In this document: positions 23,490 through 33,584 of the stretch, one piece after another
Layout of the letters: each line of letters starts with the position of its first letter
Position numbering within the stretch: the first letter of the stretch is position 1
NCBI RefSeq assembly: GCF_022539505.1
Contig: NC_061514.1
Location: 325,793,090-325,857,089 of the forward strand
Reading direction: 5' to 3'
DNA: 64,000 nucleotides
Source: Lolium rigidum
Taxonomy: Eukaryota > Streptophyta > Magnoliopsida > Poales > Poaceae
Notes under the pieces: model-generated
The model's database searches: none
The model's input: only the letters and a program-made list of their open reading frames with translations
What the model was told of the DNA's origin: nothing
Position numbers and translations under genes: made by a program

Positions 23490-24600
23490 CGACCCTTGCT
23501 GACTTGTTTTACTCTCAATCGCCCTCGCGGATCACGAGTCTGCGGATCACCCTCGCCAACACCAAGAAGCGAGATATGACTATCGATGCCTTCTTTAACA
23601 AGATGAAAGGCTTCGGTGATGAACTTGCTGCTACCAGAGAACCTTTCACAAATGCACAGATGATGTCCTACATCGTCACTGGTCTTGAAGGTGAGTGACA
23701 CCAGATGTGGTGGCTTCGGCTCATCTGCCAGCGTTACCGCGCGCAGATGGCAAGAATGCTCTTGGGGAAAACCCTACTACCGCGGGAAACGACATCCACG
23801 TTGTCATGATGATCGCTGGCAAGGTGACCTGGGAAACAAGGGGCACTAACGCTCCATCTGGCGATCGTTTCCGCGGCATGCAGGTACCACTCCGTGGGAC
23901 GTACACCTGGGCATTCCTCGGGCCGGGCCGGGTTTCAGGCCGGGCCTGAAAAAGCCCGAACCAAAATTCCTAGGCCCGAGCCTGGCCCGGCCCAACCTTC
24001 AGGCTTACAAATCGGGCCCGAACCTGGCCCAAACAGAGAAAAGCCCGGGCCGGCCCGAACTAAGCTAAAATCACTTTTTTGCAAGCCCGAGCCCGGCCCG
24101 GCCCGAGTTCGGGCTAAAAAATCAGGCCCAAACCTAGCCCGACCCGGCCTGGCCCGGGATTTTCGGGCCGAGTCGGGCCGGGCTGCCCATGCCCAACTGT
24201 AGTGGGAGGACACGACATGCCAAATATGCATCAAAGAGGGACATGCTTCCCGCAACTGCTAGTGGCGTTTCGAAGACGATGATGATGAGTACGATGACAA
24301 GGGAGCACAGGTGGCCTCTTACGGTGTCGATACCGATTTGTATTCTGACAAAGGGGCAACACATCGAATCATGTGGGAACTGGAGAAGATGATAATGGGT
24401 GAATATAATGAAAATGACCGTGTCCACACTGCTAATGGTTCAGGTAAGTAAGGTGATTAGTCATATTGGTCATACAATTGTTTATAATCCTGTTAAAGAT
24501 TTGCATCTTAATGAAATACTTCGTTCCTAGTGCACCCAAAAACTTTTTATATGTACATCGTCTTGCTTTAGACAATAATGGAGTAAATTACTTAAAACTA
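23490..24600 (+). pseudogene. Copia-type gag fragment
   Basis: 23504-23698 reads SLRITLANTKKRDMTIDAFF and GFGDELAATREPF, the UBN2-type gag core of grass Copia elements. After the GC-rich insertion at 23909-24198 the reading resumes with a zinc-knuckle-like CQICIKEGHASRNCWWRF, then SYGVDTDLYSDKGATHRI (protease approach; the usual DTGAT reads DKGAT) and VYNPVKDLHLNEIL. Frame changes and stops show that it is dead. No RT or integrase follows. Confidence 0.8.
23909..24198. mobile_element. GC-rich GGGCC-repeat element (probable hAT-type MITE) inside Copia gag
   Basis: About 290 bases are dominated by GGGCC, CCCGA and GGCCCG words in both orientations. The ends are TGGGCAT at the left and ATGCCCA at the right, an inverted pair. 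The composition contrasts sharply with its flanks and it interrupts the Copia gag. No perfect 8-base duplication was found, so class assignment is tentative. Confidence 0.55.
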
Positions 24601-25039
24601 CCACAATTAGGGCTAGGGTAACGAGTCAGTACCTATTTGGTTTATTTTTTTCAGAAAACTACCAACTCCAGGGTACATTGTTACAAAATGCACTAGCATT
24701 TAGTTGATTGCATTTTAACATAGTCCTGACAGTTGGGATCCACATGACAGAGTTGACCGTTCAAATAAATTGCCACGTAGATGTGGTTGACCTAGCTCCC
24801 TCCCCACCCACCTCCCGCCATGCGCCAGTGGAACCCCTCCTTCTCCCCAGCCTTCGGCCATCAACGACCTCCTCTCTCTGTTCTTGGGCCACGCCACCAC
24901 CCGAATTCCTCGATGCTGGCCACACCCTCCCACCCGAATTCCTCGATGTCGGCAGTGTGAATGGATGTAGCATAAAGCTCTAAGCGAAAGTTCAACTTAA
25001 CAAACACTAGTGTACAAACAAGCAAGTAAGGGATTGACA
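24601..25039. other. Unassigned intergenic sequence
   Basis: Contains TTAAAACTACCACAATTAGG and GAAAACTACCAACTCC, a phrase I have seen in grass repeats. It also holds two copies of a CCCGAATTCCTCGATG block 33 bases apart (24899 and 24932). No gene is supported. Confidence 0.35.
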
Positions 25040-26400
25040 AATCTCTAAATGAACATTTGAGATCCGGTGGGGAATTGTTTAAATAATGGGCTATTTGCTT
25101 GGCCCATGTACGATTTCGGATTTTTTCTATAATCTCAATGCCCACATGGGGCAGCATGTGAGTTTGATCCCAAGTTGATGGTAGGTCGCAAGGGAGTGAG
25201 ATGAGAAGAGGGAACAAAGTTTAGTCCCACATAAAAAGTTGGGAGGAAGTTAAACCACCTTATAAGGTGTGTTGTTCCACCACTAGTAAGACTGAGAAAG
25301 GGAGTGGTACACGCGTGCTCCTCCTCTTCGATTTGACTCGACACGACATGTCACGACAGGCGCGCCACGCTCGTGTTGAGTGGACTGAGCATCGAGCCGA
25401 GACTTTCCTTTCTTTGTGTTGTTCGGGAAAACAAATAAAGTCTCAGACGGACGCGTCACAGTTAGTCGGTCCGGCTCGCTCCTCGATCGTGGGTTATCTC
25501 TAACCGACTCGAAACATGGGTGTGGCCAACGTTGCCTAGGGTTTCCTGAGCCTATATAATCTCTTGCTCGGCTGCCGCATAAACATATCTAATACATGAT
25601 TTTGGGTTTTGCCACCTCTCTTTACTTGCACCGCCATCGTAGCCTACTCCATCCCGCCCGCCGGCTTGCAACGACGAATGGGAAAACAGGTCTCCGGAAC
25701 CACTCACCTTTGCCTGTACGGAAAAGAGCGAAGTAGTTTTTTGGGAAGCGATGCATGACTGTGCAACCTCTTTATCACGGGTCGTCTACTGGACAAGTTG
25801 GGCGGTGCCGCCTAGCATCATCTGCAACCAATCGGTAGGTGCGCCATATTTTGATATGTTTAGCGATGGATGGTATACCGTATGTCCTGCTACTATTCAT
25901 GTTGATTAATGCATCTAGTATATTCGAGTTTTACATATTAATAGCTGCTATAGTCATATTTAATATTCTAAAATTAATCATGAAAAATGTGGTCTAATTA
26001 TCCAACACATATTGTACCTGTGTAAGGTTTTTCTACAACATATAACACGTACACGTAGCTGCGAATTAGTTTTTTGAAAAACGCTCCACACGCACTATGC
26101 AAATTCTTCATTACGGGTCGTCTACTGGATAAGTCGGGCAGTGCCGCCAAGCATCATCTACAACCGATCAATATGTACGCCATATTCGGATCTGTTTAGC
26201 GATATATGGTGTACTACTAATGTTGATTAATTCATCTAGTATGTTCGAATTTCACATATTAATAGCTGATATAGTCATGTTTAATATTTGGAAATTAATC
26301 ATAAAAATTATATCTAATTATCCAACACATATTGTACCTGCGTAAGGTTTTTCTACAACATATAACACATACCCGCCGCCGATCAAGGGGCAGGTTCCTG
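25040..26400 (+). repeat. Probable Copia-type LTR remnant
   Basis: TTTAGTCCCACATAAAAAG, CCACCTTATAAGGTG and CCTATATAATCTCTTGC resemble the U3/R start of grass Copia LTRs, followed by an R-U5-like tract (GGTCTCCGGAACCAC). The right part contains an internal tandem duplication (see 25768-26375). It lies downstream of Copia gag in the same orientation, which could mean one element with pol deleted. No partner LTR is present. Confidence 0.5.
25768..26375. repeat. Two-copy tandem duplication, period about 334 bases
   Basis: CACGGGTCGTCTACTGG at about 25778 and TACGGGTCGTCTACTGG at about 26112 each begin a similar block. Shared later words include CATATTAATAGCTG, CTAATTATCCAACACATATT and AAGGTTTTTCTACAACATATAACAC. 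The copies differ by many point changes, so the duplication is old. Confidence 0.85.
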
Positions 26401-26633
26401 TCCTATTTGATCCCTAGCGATCACGACACTAGGTTATCCTGGTGACCCTTTTTTCATAAACAACTGTCGTTAGTTATGCTCTTACCATGCATGGCCTACC
26501 TTCTTCATGTCAGAAGAGCGCCAGTTATTCCAATTATTACATCATTATAGTTCACACCCGAGTACATGGCAAAACAGGGTTTGAAATTGAAAAACACTTC
26601 ACATACTTTTTTTGACAATAACAGTTGACAGAC

Positions 26634-27983
26634 TTAGATCTTCATGGTTTCTATCATTCTCTCAGATCGTCTAAAATGCTCAAGGATCCCTTGTGCGTAC
26701 TCTTTGGCCCGCATCTTCCTGTATCTTGCTGGCCGAGTGTCGTCTAGCAAGGCAGGAGCTGGCTCAAGCACAGTATCTGCTCCCACGCCGAAGAACAAAG
26801 CTAGAGAGACCCTTTCTTTCACAGGATTCGTGACAACCCTGTGAAAGGCGGCTTTGAAAGCCCCGTTGCTCATTATCTACATTCCAGTGTACGTTACATC
26901 GACGTTAGGAGGTACGAGCAAGCGAAAGAAAAGAAAAGTTGATTGGATTTACTGCAGGAAGCTAATTACCTCCAGGGAGTCTCCCACGAATATGAGCAGA
27001 CAACCAGGTTTCGTCGGAACATTGTACCACCTGCCGTCTTTGCAAACTTGCAGGCCACCGATGGCCTTGTCCGCGAGGAGAATCGTGATCACACGGCCAT
27101 CGGAATGAGGCCTGAAGCCGAACACACCGGCAGGCGCCGGGCATGGCGGGTAGTAGTTGAGCACTGCGAAGGTGATGGCCCTGTCCGTGAACATGCTGAC
27201 CAAGTGGTCCTCCTCTAGCTCTAGGAGCCTGGCGATTGCTCGCACGACTTGGTCTCTAATCTTCTTTGATTTACATACGTACTCCTGCATCACGTCCCTG
27301 CAGCAAAACCAGTTTTGTCTCTCTGAAAATCATCCACATAATAGAATGAACATGTATTGTTGTTTAATATCTTCTTAATTACACTTTACATGCGGTCAAT
27401 CCTCTATGGAAATTAAAGAGAAGTGAACTGCAAGAGGAATATATACTGAAGTGTGGTAATGGAAGGATGAGTTACCTGAAATAATGTGGGTAATCGGGCC
27501 AACGGGACATGTCCCTCTCATCCTCTGGCTCGATCGTTAACCGCACCCGCTCAGACCAGTCTATGGGATGATCTTGGCTGCCGCCTGTCTGCATGATAAA
27601 TTCTTGCTTCATCTGCGGCAGCTGATGAAAGAAGTCCCTTCCGCCGTCCAAGAGAGCGTCCAGGAGCGATGTTTCAATTCCGTGTTTTGTTGCCTGGTAC
27701 ACGCGTGTACGCACATACGGAGTAGTTTTTTTCAGGTGAATTGAAACATTACTACTATTAAGGGTGCTACTTCATGATCAAGAAGCTCGGTCGTCACCAG
27801 GAAGAGTCCCCAGTTCTCAAGTGCCACCCGGAGCTTGGCAGCCTCATCGGCGGCAGGCAGCCGACTGATATCAACCACTGGGAGGGGCTCCGGCATCTCC
27901 TCCACGGCTGGAATGCCACCATGGCGATCTTGCTCCCGTAGCATGTACCGGTTCGGCAGCTCCTCCCAATCGCGGGCCGACAT
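26634..27983 (-). CDS. 2-oxoglutarate/Fe(II)-dependent dioxygenase (flavonol synthase / SRG1-like superfamily)
   Basis: Four exons on the minus strand: 27983-27798, 27693-27476, 27297-26970, 26876-26634, all GT-AG and in phase, give 324 residues. The N-terminal DIOX_N part (PLPVVDISRLP, about 34-43) is followed by NYYPPCP (182-188), the iron ligands His199 and Asp201 in FRPHSDG and His256 in AFHRVV, and the 2-oxoglutarate-binding Arg266-Val-Ser268. The catalytic set is therefore complete. Members oxidise small molecules (flavonoids, hormones, alkaloids); the substrate cannot be deduced. The start chosen is the first ATG after a likely 3' splice site (TTCCAG near 28013), implying an intron in the 5' leader. 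An upstream coding exon is possible, since some relatives have about 20 more residues. Confidence 0.9.
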
Positions 27984-28215
27984 GTTCAAGGATGACCTTA
28001 GGAACCAATCTGGAAGATTTACAGAAATCAATCGACGCCTAATTAAGCTCTGAAATCAACTAACTCCATGCGAAGCTATCTAAACTAACTACTACCCAGA
28101 GGTTAAATATAAGATAACATCATGCCAATGGAAGATGAAGAAACTCACACGAGAATCACTCACGGGAATCATTGATTCATTTATTTCTGGATTTAATCTT
28201 ACACAGCTTAAAGAG

Positions 28216-28272
28216 GGAGTTTGAGGAGGAGGAAAGGCAAAAGTGGAGTTTGAGGAGGAGGAAAGGCAAAAG
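28216..28272. repeat. Two tandem copies of a 29-base purine-rich unit
   Basis: GGAGTTTGAGGAGGAGG followed by AAAGGCAAAAG occurs twice, identically, upstream of the dioxygenase gene. On the gene's strand it is a CT-rich tract in the putative leader or promoter. Confidence 0.85.
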
Positions 28273-28984
28273 ATTACTGTCGGAGACACAATCCTCTGGT
28301 AAGAGGAGATCGAGAAGACGAGATTGAGGGAATCTCCCTATGCTTTCTCTCGTTGAAGAAGATGAGAGAGAGAAGTGCCACGGACTGCCATCTTGTCTGT
28401 GTCCCTTGTCTTTCTCATGCAAGTTGTCAGTATCCTTTGTCTCCACTCTCCACCGAATGAAAAAGCAGACATACAGTAGCCTATTCCTCACTGTATCTAA
28501 TCATGCATCCTCTCTCTGATAGCTCACATAATGATGTAGAGAGAACTCAGATTCCAAACAGGGCCAACCCACATCCCGTGAAACCATGCCACAGATGGAT
28601 GGTTTAGATGTGCGTGCGCAGTGCGCACCTGCGTCAAAAATCCACTCTCGAGGAGGAAAAGATAGATCTTTTTCTGGGATTCTCACCCTCTCCGATCTTT
28701 CTCAACGTCTCTATAATGTTAAGATATTTTACATCTTGGACCCTGCAGTGTTACCTATTTACAACACACTCCACCAGAAGAGTATATGACCGAACGCCCA
28801 GTGACAAGGTGTAGGAAACTAGGAATGCGATACTGCCCCACCCGCTTCGAGAATGCTTTCTCAACAAGCAATTTAAATGTCACAATGAGAATGAGTAATT
28901 CCATTCCATGGCGTAATTGTGAATATCAAACTTCTCCAGAGAGAGACCGAAGAGCATTGTACCCTAATTCGACCCACCCTTCTC

Positions 28985-29211
28985 GAGTTCATGCTACCAC
29001 TAAATAAGAATAACAAATTACTACTGAACAGCAGTAGCTAATCAAGGGGCAGTAAGCTAAGGATTGTTGAGTTCATGCTACCACTAAGTAAGAATAACAA
29101 ATTACTAATCAACAGCAGCAGCAGCTAATCAAGAGTCCGTAAGCTAAGGATTGTTGAGTTCATGCTAGCACTAAATAAGAATAACAAATTACTAATCAAC
29201 AGCTAAGCAAG
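28985..29211. repeat. Three tandem copies of an 84-87 base unit
   Basis: GAGTTCATGCTA(C/G)CACTAA starts at 28985, 29069 and 29156. Each is followed by TAAGAATAACAAATTACTA and a CAGCAG-containing stretch of variable length. Small differences in the CAG run account for the change in period. Confidence 0.85.
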
Positions 29212-29229
29212 AAAGGAACGTACTCTTCC

Positions 29230-30385
29230 TTAGCTGCTGCTGTTGATCAGGTACTACTTTAATTTATTTCTTCCCTCGCCACTTGAGTACCTGTATTTTT
29301 CAGATTAGTCGCATGGCTATAGCAGAAAAGAAAATTGCATAGCTAAAGATGACTAGGTTCTCGTCCTAAGAGGAAGAAGAAAGAACCTACACACTACTCG
29401 ATTTCTGCAAGATTCTACACAGCTACTGAACTCTAAATCTACAAGAAAAAGAACATTAACACCAGTAAAATTACTTGATGATTTGTAAGCTTTAGTTAGT
29501 ACATAGAGGACTAAAAGTAGTCATCACGGTGATGATTTTGCAGCAGCAGTGACTGTGCCTTTTCGTTTTCTAAGTGGAAATGGAAATGGGCGGAGGCCTG
29601 TTGATCTAAAAAAAAAATTGCAGCAGCAATTCTACCTCAAAATATATAAAAATGAAGTATCTCCACCTGGGACCTAATCTACACCGTTTATTACACTCCT
29701 AAGTCCGAACTAACCAAGAAAGATGCAGCGTATATCACTCCGCGGTGACCTACCAGGCTACCACTCGCAGGAGTCCAGAGAGAGAGAGCAGCATGTGTGG
29801 AAGCTCACCGCGGGCGCGGAGCGCGGAGGACGAGGAGGCAGAGAGGGGGGGGGGGGGGGGAGCCGTGAGTGCACTGATCTTACTTTAGCTAATGTCATCA
29901 TAGATATAGATAATTAATACCATTGTGATTTTTTCTGTGTGGATGGAACATTTGTTTACGGCCAGACAAGAAAAGAAAGTAAATGTATTATACCATATAT
30001 TAAAGCTGAACCCTTTTGCTTGAAGGACAACGTTTTAGCTAATATTGATGGAGATTTTCCTCCAATCGAAGGCTGAGACGTCCCATTTTTACACTGTATA
30101 TGGGCGAAAGACCGCACGTCTTTGATCACCTCTCAGCTGTTTTCGTTGTCGTTATTGTTTTTTGGCACAGATAAACAGTGTCTGCTACAGTAAGAATGAA
30201 CAGTGTTTCCTAAATATCTACTAGCTGTTTTTTGCCCATTGTTCCGATGAACCGTGTGTGCTAAAGTATTTTGGTGGTAACTGTCCTATAAGTATATTTT
30301 TACTACGGTGTTTTGGTTGTATTTCGGTAAAAAATGTTGTACCATTGGTCAACCTCGTCTTTTGCAGTACTGTAGAAAAAAATGC
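29230..30385. other. Gene-free stretch, no feature beyond a homopolymer
   Basis: No ORF with coding character is present. A G-tract of about 16 bases lies near 29847-29862. No TIR pair or terminal repeat was recognised. Confidence 0.4.
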
Positions 30386-30389
30386 TAAA

Positions 30390-30935
30390 TCTTACACTGC
30401 CTCTTTTATCCGGCATTAACCTTATCTTTTGAAGTATTTTGAAAAAAAGCTAGATCGTATGTCCCTCTTTTATTCAGCAAAAAAAATTCTGGCTACTCCG
30501 GCAAAAATACTACTGCCTACTCGAGTAAAAAAGTTGCTAGATTTGTCAACCCTTTTATTCAGAAAATATACTACCGCCTTCTTCTGGACCGATCGACTCT
30601 TACTTTAAAAAACTTTCTTAAGGTTCATCATCTCTTTTATCTTGCAAAATTATTAATTTCTACTTAAAATCCTCTTTTACCGGGTAAAATATTACAATTG
30701 ACACAAAAAGATACTACATTACCCGTCGTCTCTTTTATTTAGGAAACTTCTTTTGAAAACAAATTGCTAAATTATTCATTGTCTCTTTTAACCAGCAAAA
30801 ATACTGCTGCCTATAAATTAATATCCATCATTTGTCACCTCTTTTATTTGGGTCAGAGACTATGCCTTCTTCTACAATGGCTAAAACACACTCTATGTTT
30901 CTTCGCATCTTTTATTCGGGGAAATTTTTACTAGC
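30390..30935. repeat. Degenerate repeat array built on CTCTTTTAT
   Basis: CTCTTTTAT or a one-base variant occurs at about eight or nine places between 30400 and 30920, usually preceded by a CTA(A/G)AT.. phrase and followed by CAGCAAAA or CCGGCA-like words. Spacing is irregular (about 50-100 bases). It looks like an old tandem array that has decayed. Confidence 0.55.
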
Positions 30936-31472
30936 TTCTTTTATTAATTGACTCATGATCACCTTACAGGGCTAAAAAGCCTAACATATCACGGGTCAAC
31001 AACATAAAATAAATTACTTACTAAGAATCATTATTATCAGCGATGTCATCTTCCCATTGAGAAGTGGAAACAATAGACATCATCAGCTCATCACCACGAT
31101 AAACAGAGAGCAACTTCCTTTTCTAAGAAAGGAAACTTGGCTCTTGGGCTAATAGGCAAAAAAAAAGGCTAACTCTATGATGTTTTAGTGTGATATAGCA
31201 TGCTATTTACCATCATAACAAGCAAAATAGCTAAAATTTAGCGTGGCAATGGTTTCAGTGCTGCACATTCAGGTTGTGTTAAAAAAATAGGACGTACATG
31301 CTTCCAGAAGTTGTTCCAACTCCTTGGAATGTAAAATTCCCAAATCATGTAATTGCAGATCCATCACTAAAATACATGACAAGTGTAGAAGCGTATTGAA
31401 AGATCAATGCATGCATGTACTGAATATACAAGACAGGTTCTCTGACCAAAGTATCACTGCATACATGCATGA

Positions 31473-31760
31473 GAGCAAGTTTAATAGTATAGTCAGTTGC
31501 TGGCTATAAGCCATATGCCATGTCATTTGTAGCTAATATAGAGCCAACATGTATAATAGTGAGCTATAATCATGTACTACTTTATCAATGGATGGCCCAT
31601 ATTTCACTCTCACAAAGTGCTCTAGGAGACGCGTCTTAGAAGCTGGCTCTTGCATGAGAGCCCACTCCTCTTCTCTCTCCTCATCTCTCTCCTCCAACTA
31701 AGCATGAATATATTATTTTAACCCTTATAACCAGCTGACTAGGACTTATTATACTTGCTC
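31473..31760. mobile_element. Harbinger/Tourist-like MITE
   Basis: 288 bases with inverted ends GAGCAAGT...ACTTGCTC, extending imperfectly inward (TTTAATAGTATAGTCAG against CTGACTAGGACTTATTATA). A 3-base duplication TGA flanks it (31470-31472 and 31761-31763). There is no coding capacity. The 3-base TSD and size fit PIF/Harbinger-derived MITEs. Confidence 0.8.
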
Positions 31761-31817
31761 TGATACATTCTCCAGAGACATGCATGATACAAGACAGGTT
31801 CTCTGACCAAAGTATCA

Positions 31818-32456
31818 CTAATAATCAGCATCCGAGCAGGCATCCCTTAAATCCCGAACACTCCTCCGCACCACAGCAGGCCTGACGGTGGAGGCGCTCT
31901 TGTCTGAACTGCCGGCGCCTAAGCCCTGTGTGCCGGAGCTGCGGCCGCGCTGCACAATCTTGGGATCACCCTTGCTCTTGTCCCTCCCTATAGAACTCCC
32001 CTCCTTCCAGCCGTACCCAGCGAGGAGCGCGGCCCCGAAGCCCTCCACGGGCACCTCGTCGTACTCGTCGGTACCTTGGGTGTCGGGGAGACCGGCCATG
32101 TCCTGCTTGAACCGCCGCGTTGCAGCAGCGAGCTTCCTCGTCTTGGACTCCTCCGTGTCCCGGACGGTGAGGCCGTATCCCGGGCTGGAGGATGAGCGGC
32201 TGTTCTCGGAGGCGTCAGGAACGAAGGCAGGGACACCGCCGGTGGGGACGGTAGAGGGCCTGCGTGAGTTGGGAAGGGGCGCGATGACGGCGGTGGGTGG
32301 GGTGAGGGGTTGGGAAGGGTCGAACGTGGTGATGAATTGCGGGGCGGGGCTGGGTTGAGGGGAGGCGGCGGAGAAGGCGGAGGGGCCAGCGGTGTGGCTG
32401 GGTGGCGTGAGTTTGGATGGGATGGAGAAGCAGAGCTTCGTCCTCTTCTCTTCCAT
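31818..32456 (-). pseudogene. Truncated MOS2/GPKOW-like G-patch protein gene, copy 1
   Basis: An open frame of 212 residues with ATG at 32456. It begins KLCFSIPSK, has FITTFDPSQPL (41-51), IAPLPNSRRP (58-67) and GYGLTVRD (93-100). A G-patch follows: PVEGFGAALLAGYGWKEGSSIG (136-157). These match the N-terminal half of plant MOS2 (human GPKOW), a nuclear RNA-binding protein linked to splicing, microRNA processing and immunity. Full-length relatives are about twice as long and carry KOW domains after the G-patch. Here the frame leaves the family soon after residue 180 and ends, with a MITE-bearing region downstream. It is intronless, head-to-head with the DUF3615-like gene. It is listed as a pseudogene because the essential C-terminal half is missing; a truncated expressed protein is possible. 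Confidence 0.8.
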
Positions 32457-32671
32457 GGCGGGCAGGCAGCGGCGACGGCGATCCGTGGGGCGCGATCGAT
32501 CGGGGTTCAGGTATAGGAACTTGGGTTGGGCTGGGGTGGCCTGTTGTCAATTAAGTAGGAGTGATCGAGGACCGGACCGTGAGCCATGTCGGTCCATCTC
32601 CAAATCTCGTTCTATGCGAAATTGATCCGTCTTCTAATCGGACTCGATTGATCGTCGACGCCAAACCAAAC
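32457..32671. promoter_or_regulatory. 215-bp divergent promoter interval, copy 1
   Basis: This is the space between the MOS2-like ATG (minus) and the predicted DUF3615-like ATG (plus). In copy 2 (57313-57711) the interval is about 184 bases longer; the extra bases have no counterpart in copy 1. No TATA box is evident, so shared regulation is inference. Confidence 0.4.
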
Positions 32672-33584
32672 ATGTCGCCGCCGACGCCGTATGTTGCCCA
32701 GCACGTCCCTCCTCTCGATCGCTTTTGTTTCTAGATGATGGTATTCCATCCTAGCTAGTTGGATTGGACTGCGGGCCGAGGGATTGATTTGATCCTTCTT
32801 TTTCTTTGTTGTGGATTGGATCCTTCTTGGGAACGGAGGGTTTCTACTGAAACAAGAATTAGAAATTCTTCAGCTATATATCAACATATACCTATAAAAT
32901 TTGGTTTTGCTAATTCTCGATCGAATGAGAATTAAGTTAGAGCTCATTCGATTCGAGGACTGTTAGACTCGTGCTGTGATTTGTGTACGTGTGGCCTCTG
33001 AATACATTTAAGTTACACTATGGATGCAATTGAGTTTATTCTCGTTGCTCGCAAGTTGCAACTGAGCTTTTCTCTTTAAATTCGACTGATGTCATTAATT
33101 CTTATTTAAATTAGAGTTAGGGGGACCCTCATAAAATTAGCCTATCTTGAATTAGGGCAGCCTAAAAAGTTAGAGCAAGCCGATTCCGAGAACCAAGGAA
33201 AATCATATATAACACTCTATTTCTAAATGCCATGAAATTGGGCTGTACGCATTTCAGTCACGTCGCAAGTTGGCATTGAATGATTTATGATCTTCAAAAG
33301 TATTTGTAAAAAGAAGAAAATTATTTTTTAGTTGTGTTTATCCCACCAGTCTTGGTAATATTAATTGATTATTCCTATATATCCTAAGGTAAATTGTTAT
33401 TATGCTCATCAAGCTGTGTGCTCCATTTCAGTTGTGGGAACGAGTCTATCTCATCATCGGCCAACCCTGGCCATCTTGACATCGCGACCGATTGCCTCGC
33501 CTCGCCAGCCATTCTAATGTTTGACCGATGGGATTGGGGAATAATGTTTTACATCAGACTTGATCTTGATGGATATTACCATGT

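Noticed and set aside
28177..28491. Upstream coding exon of the dioxygenase gene
   Set aside because: The ORF is low-complexity (translation of CT-rich tandem repeats) and does not match the family N-terminus.
29847..29862. G-tract as a possible assembly artefact or structural element
   Set aside because: A homopolymer alone supports neither claim; its length may simply be a sequencing uncertainty.
30390..30935. CRISPR-like repeat-spacer array
   Set aside because: Repeats are short, degenerate and irregularly spaced in a plant nuclear context, with no cas genes.
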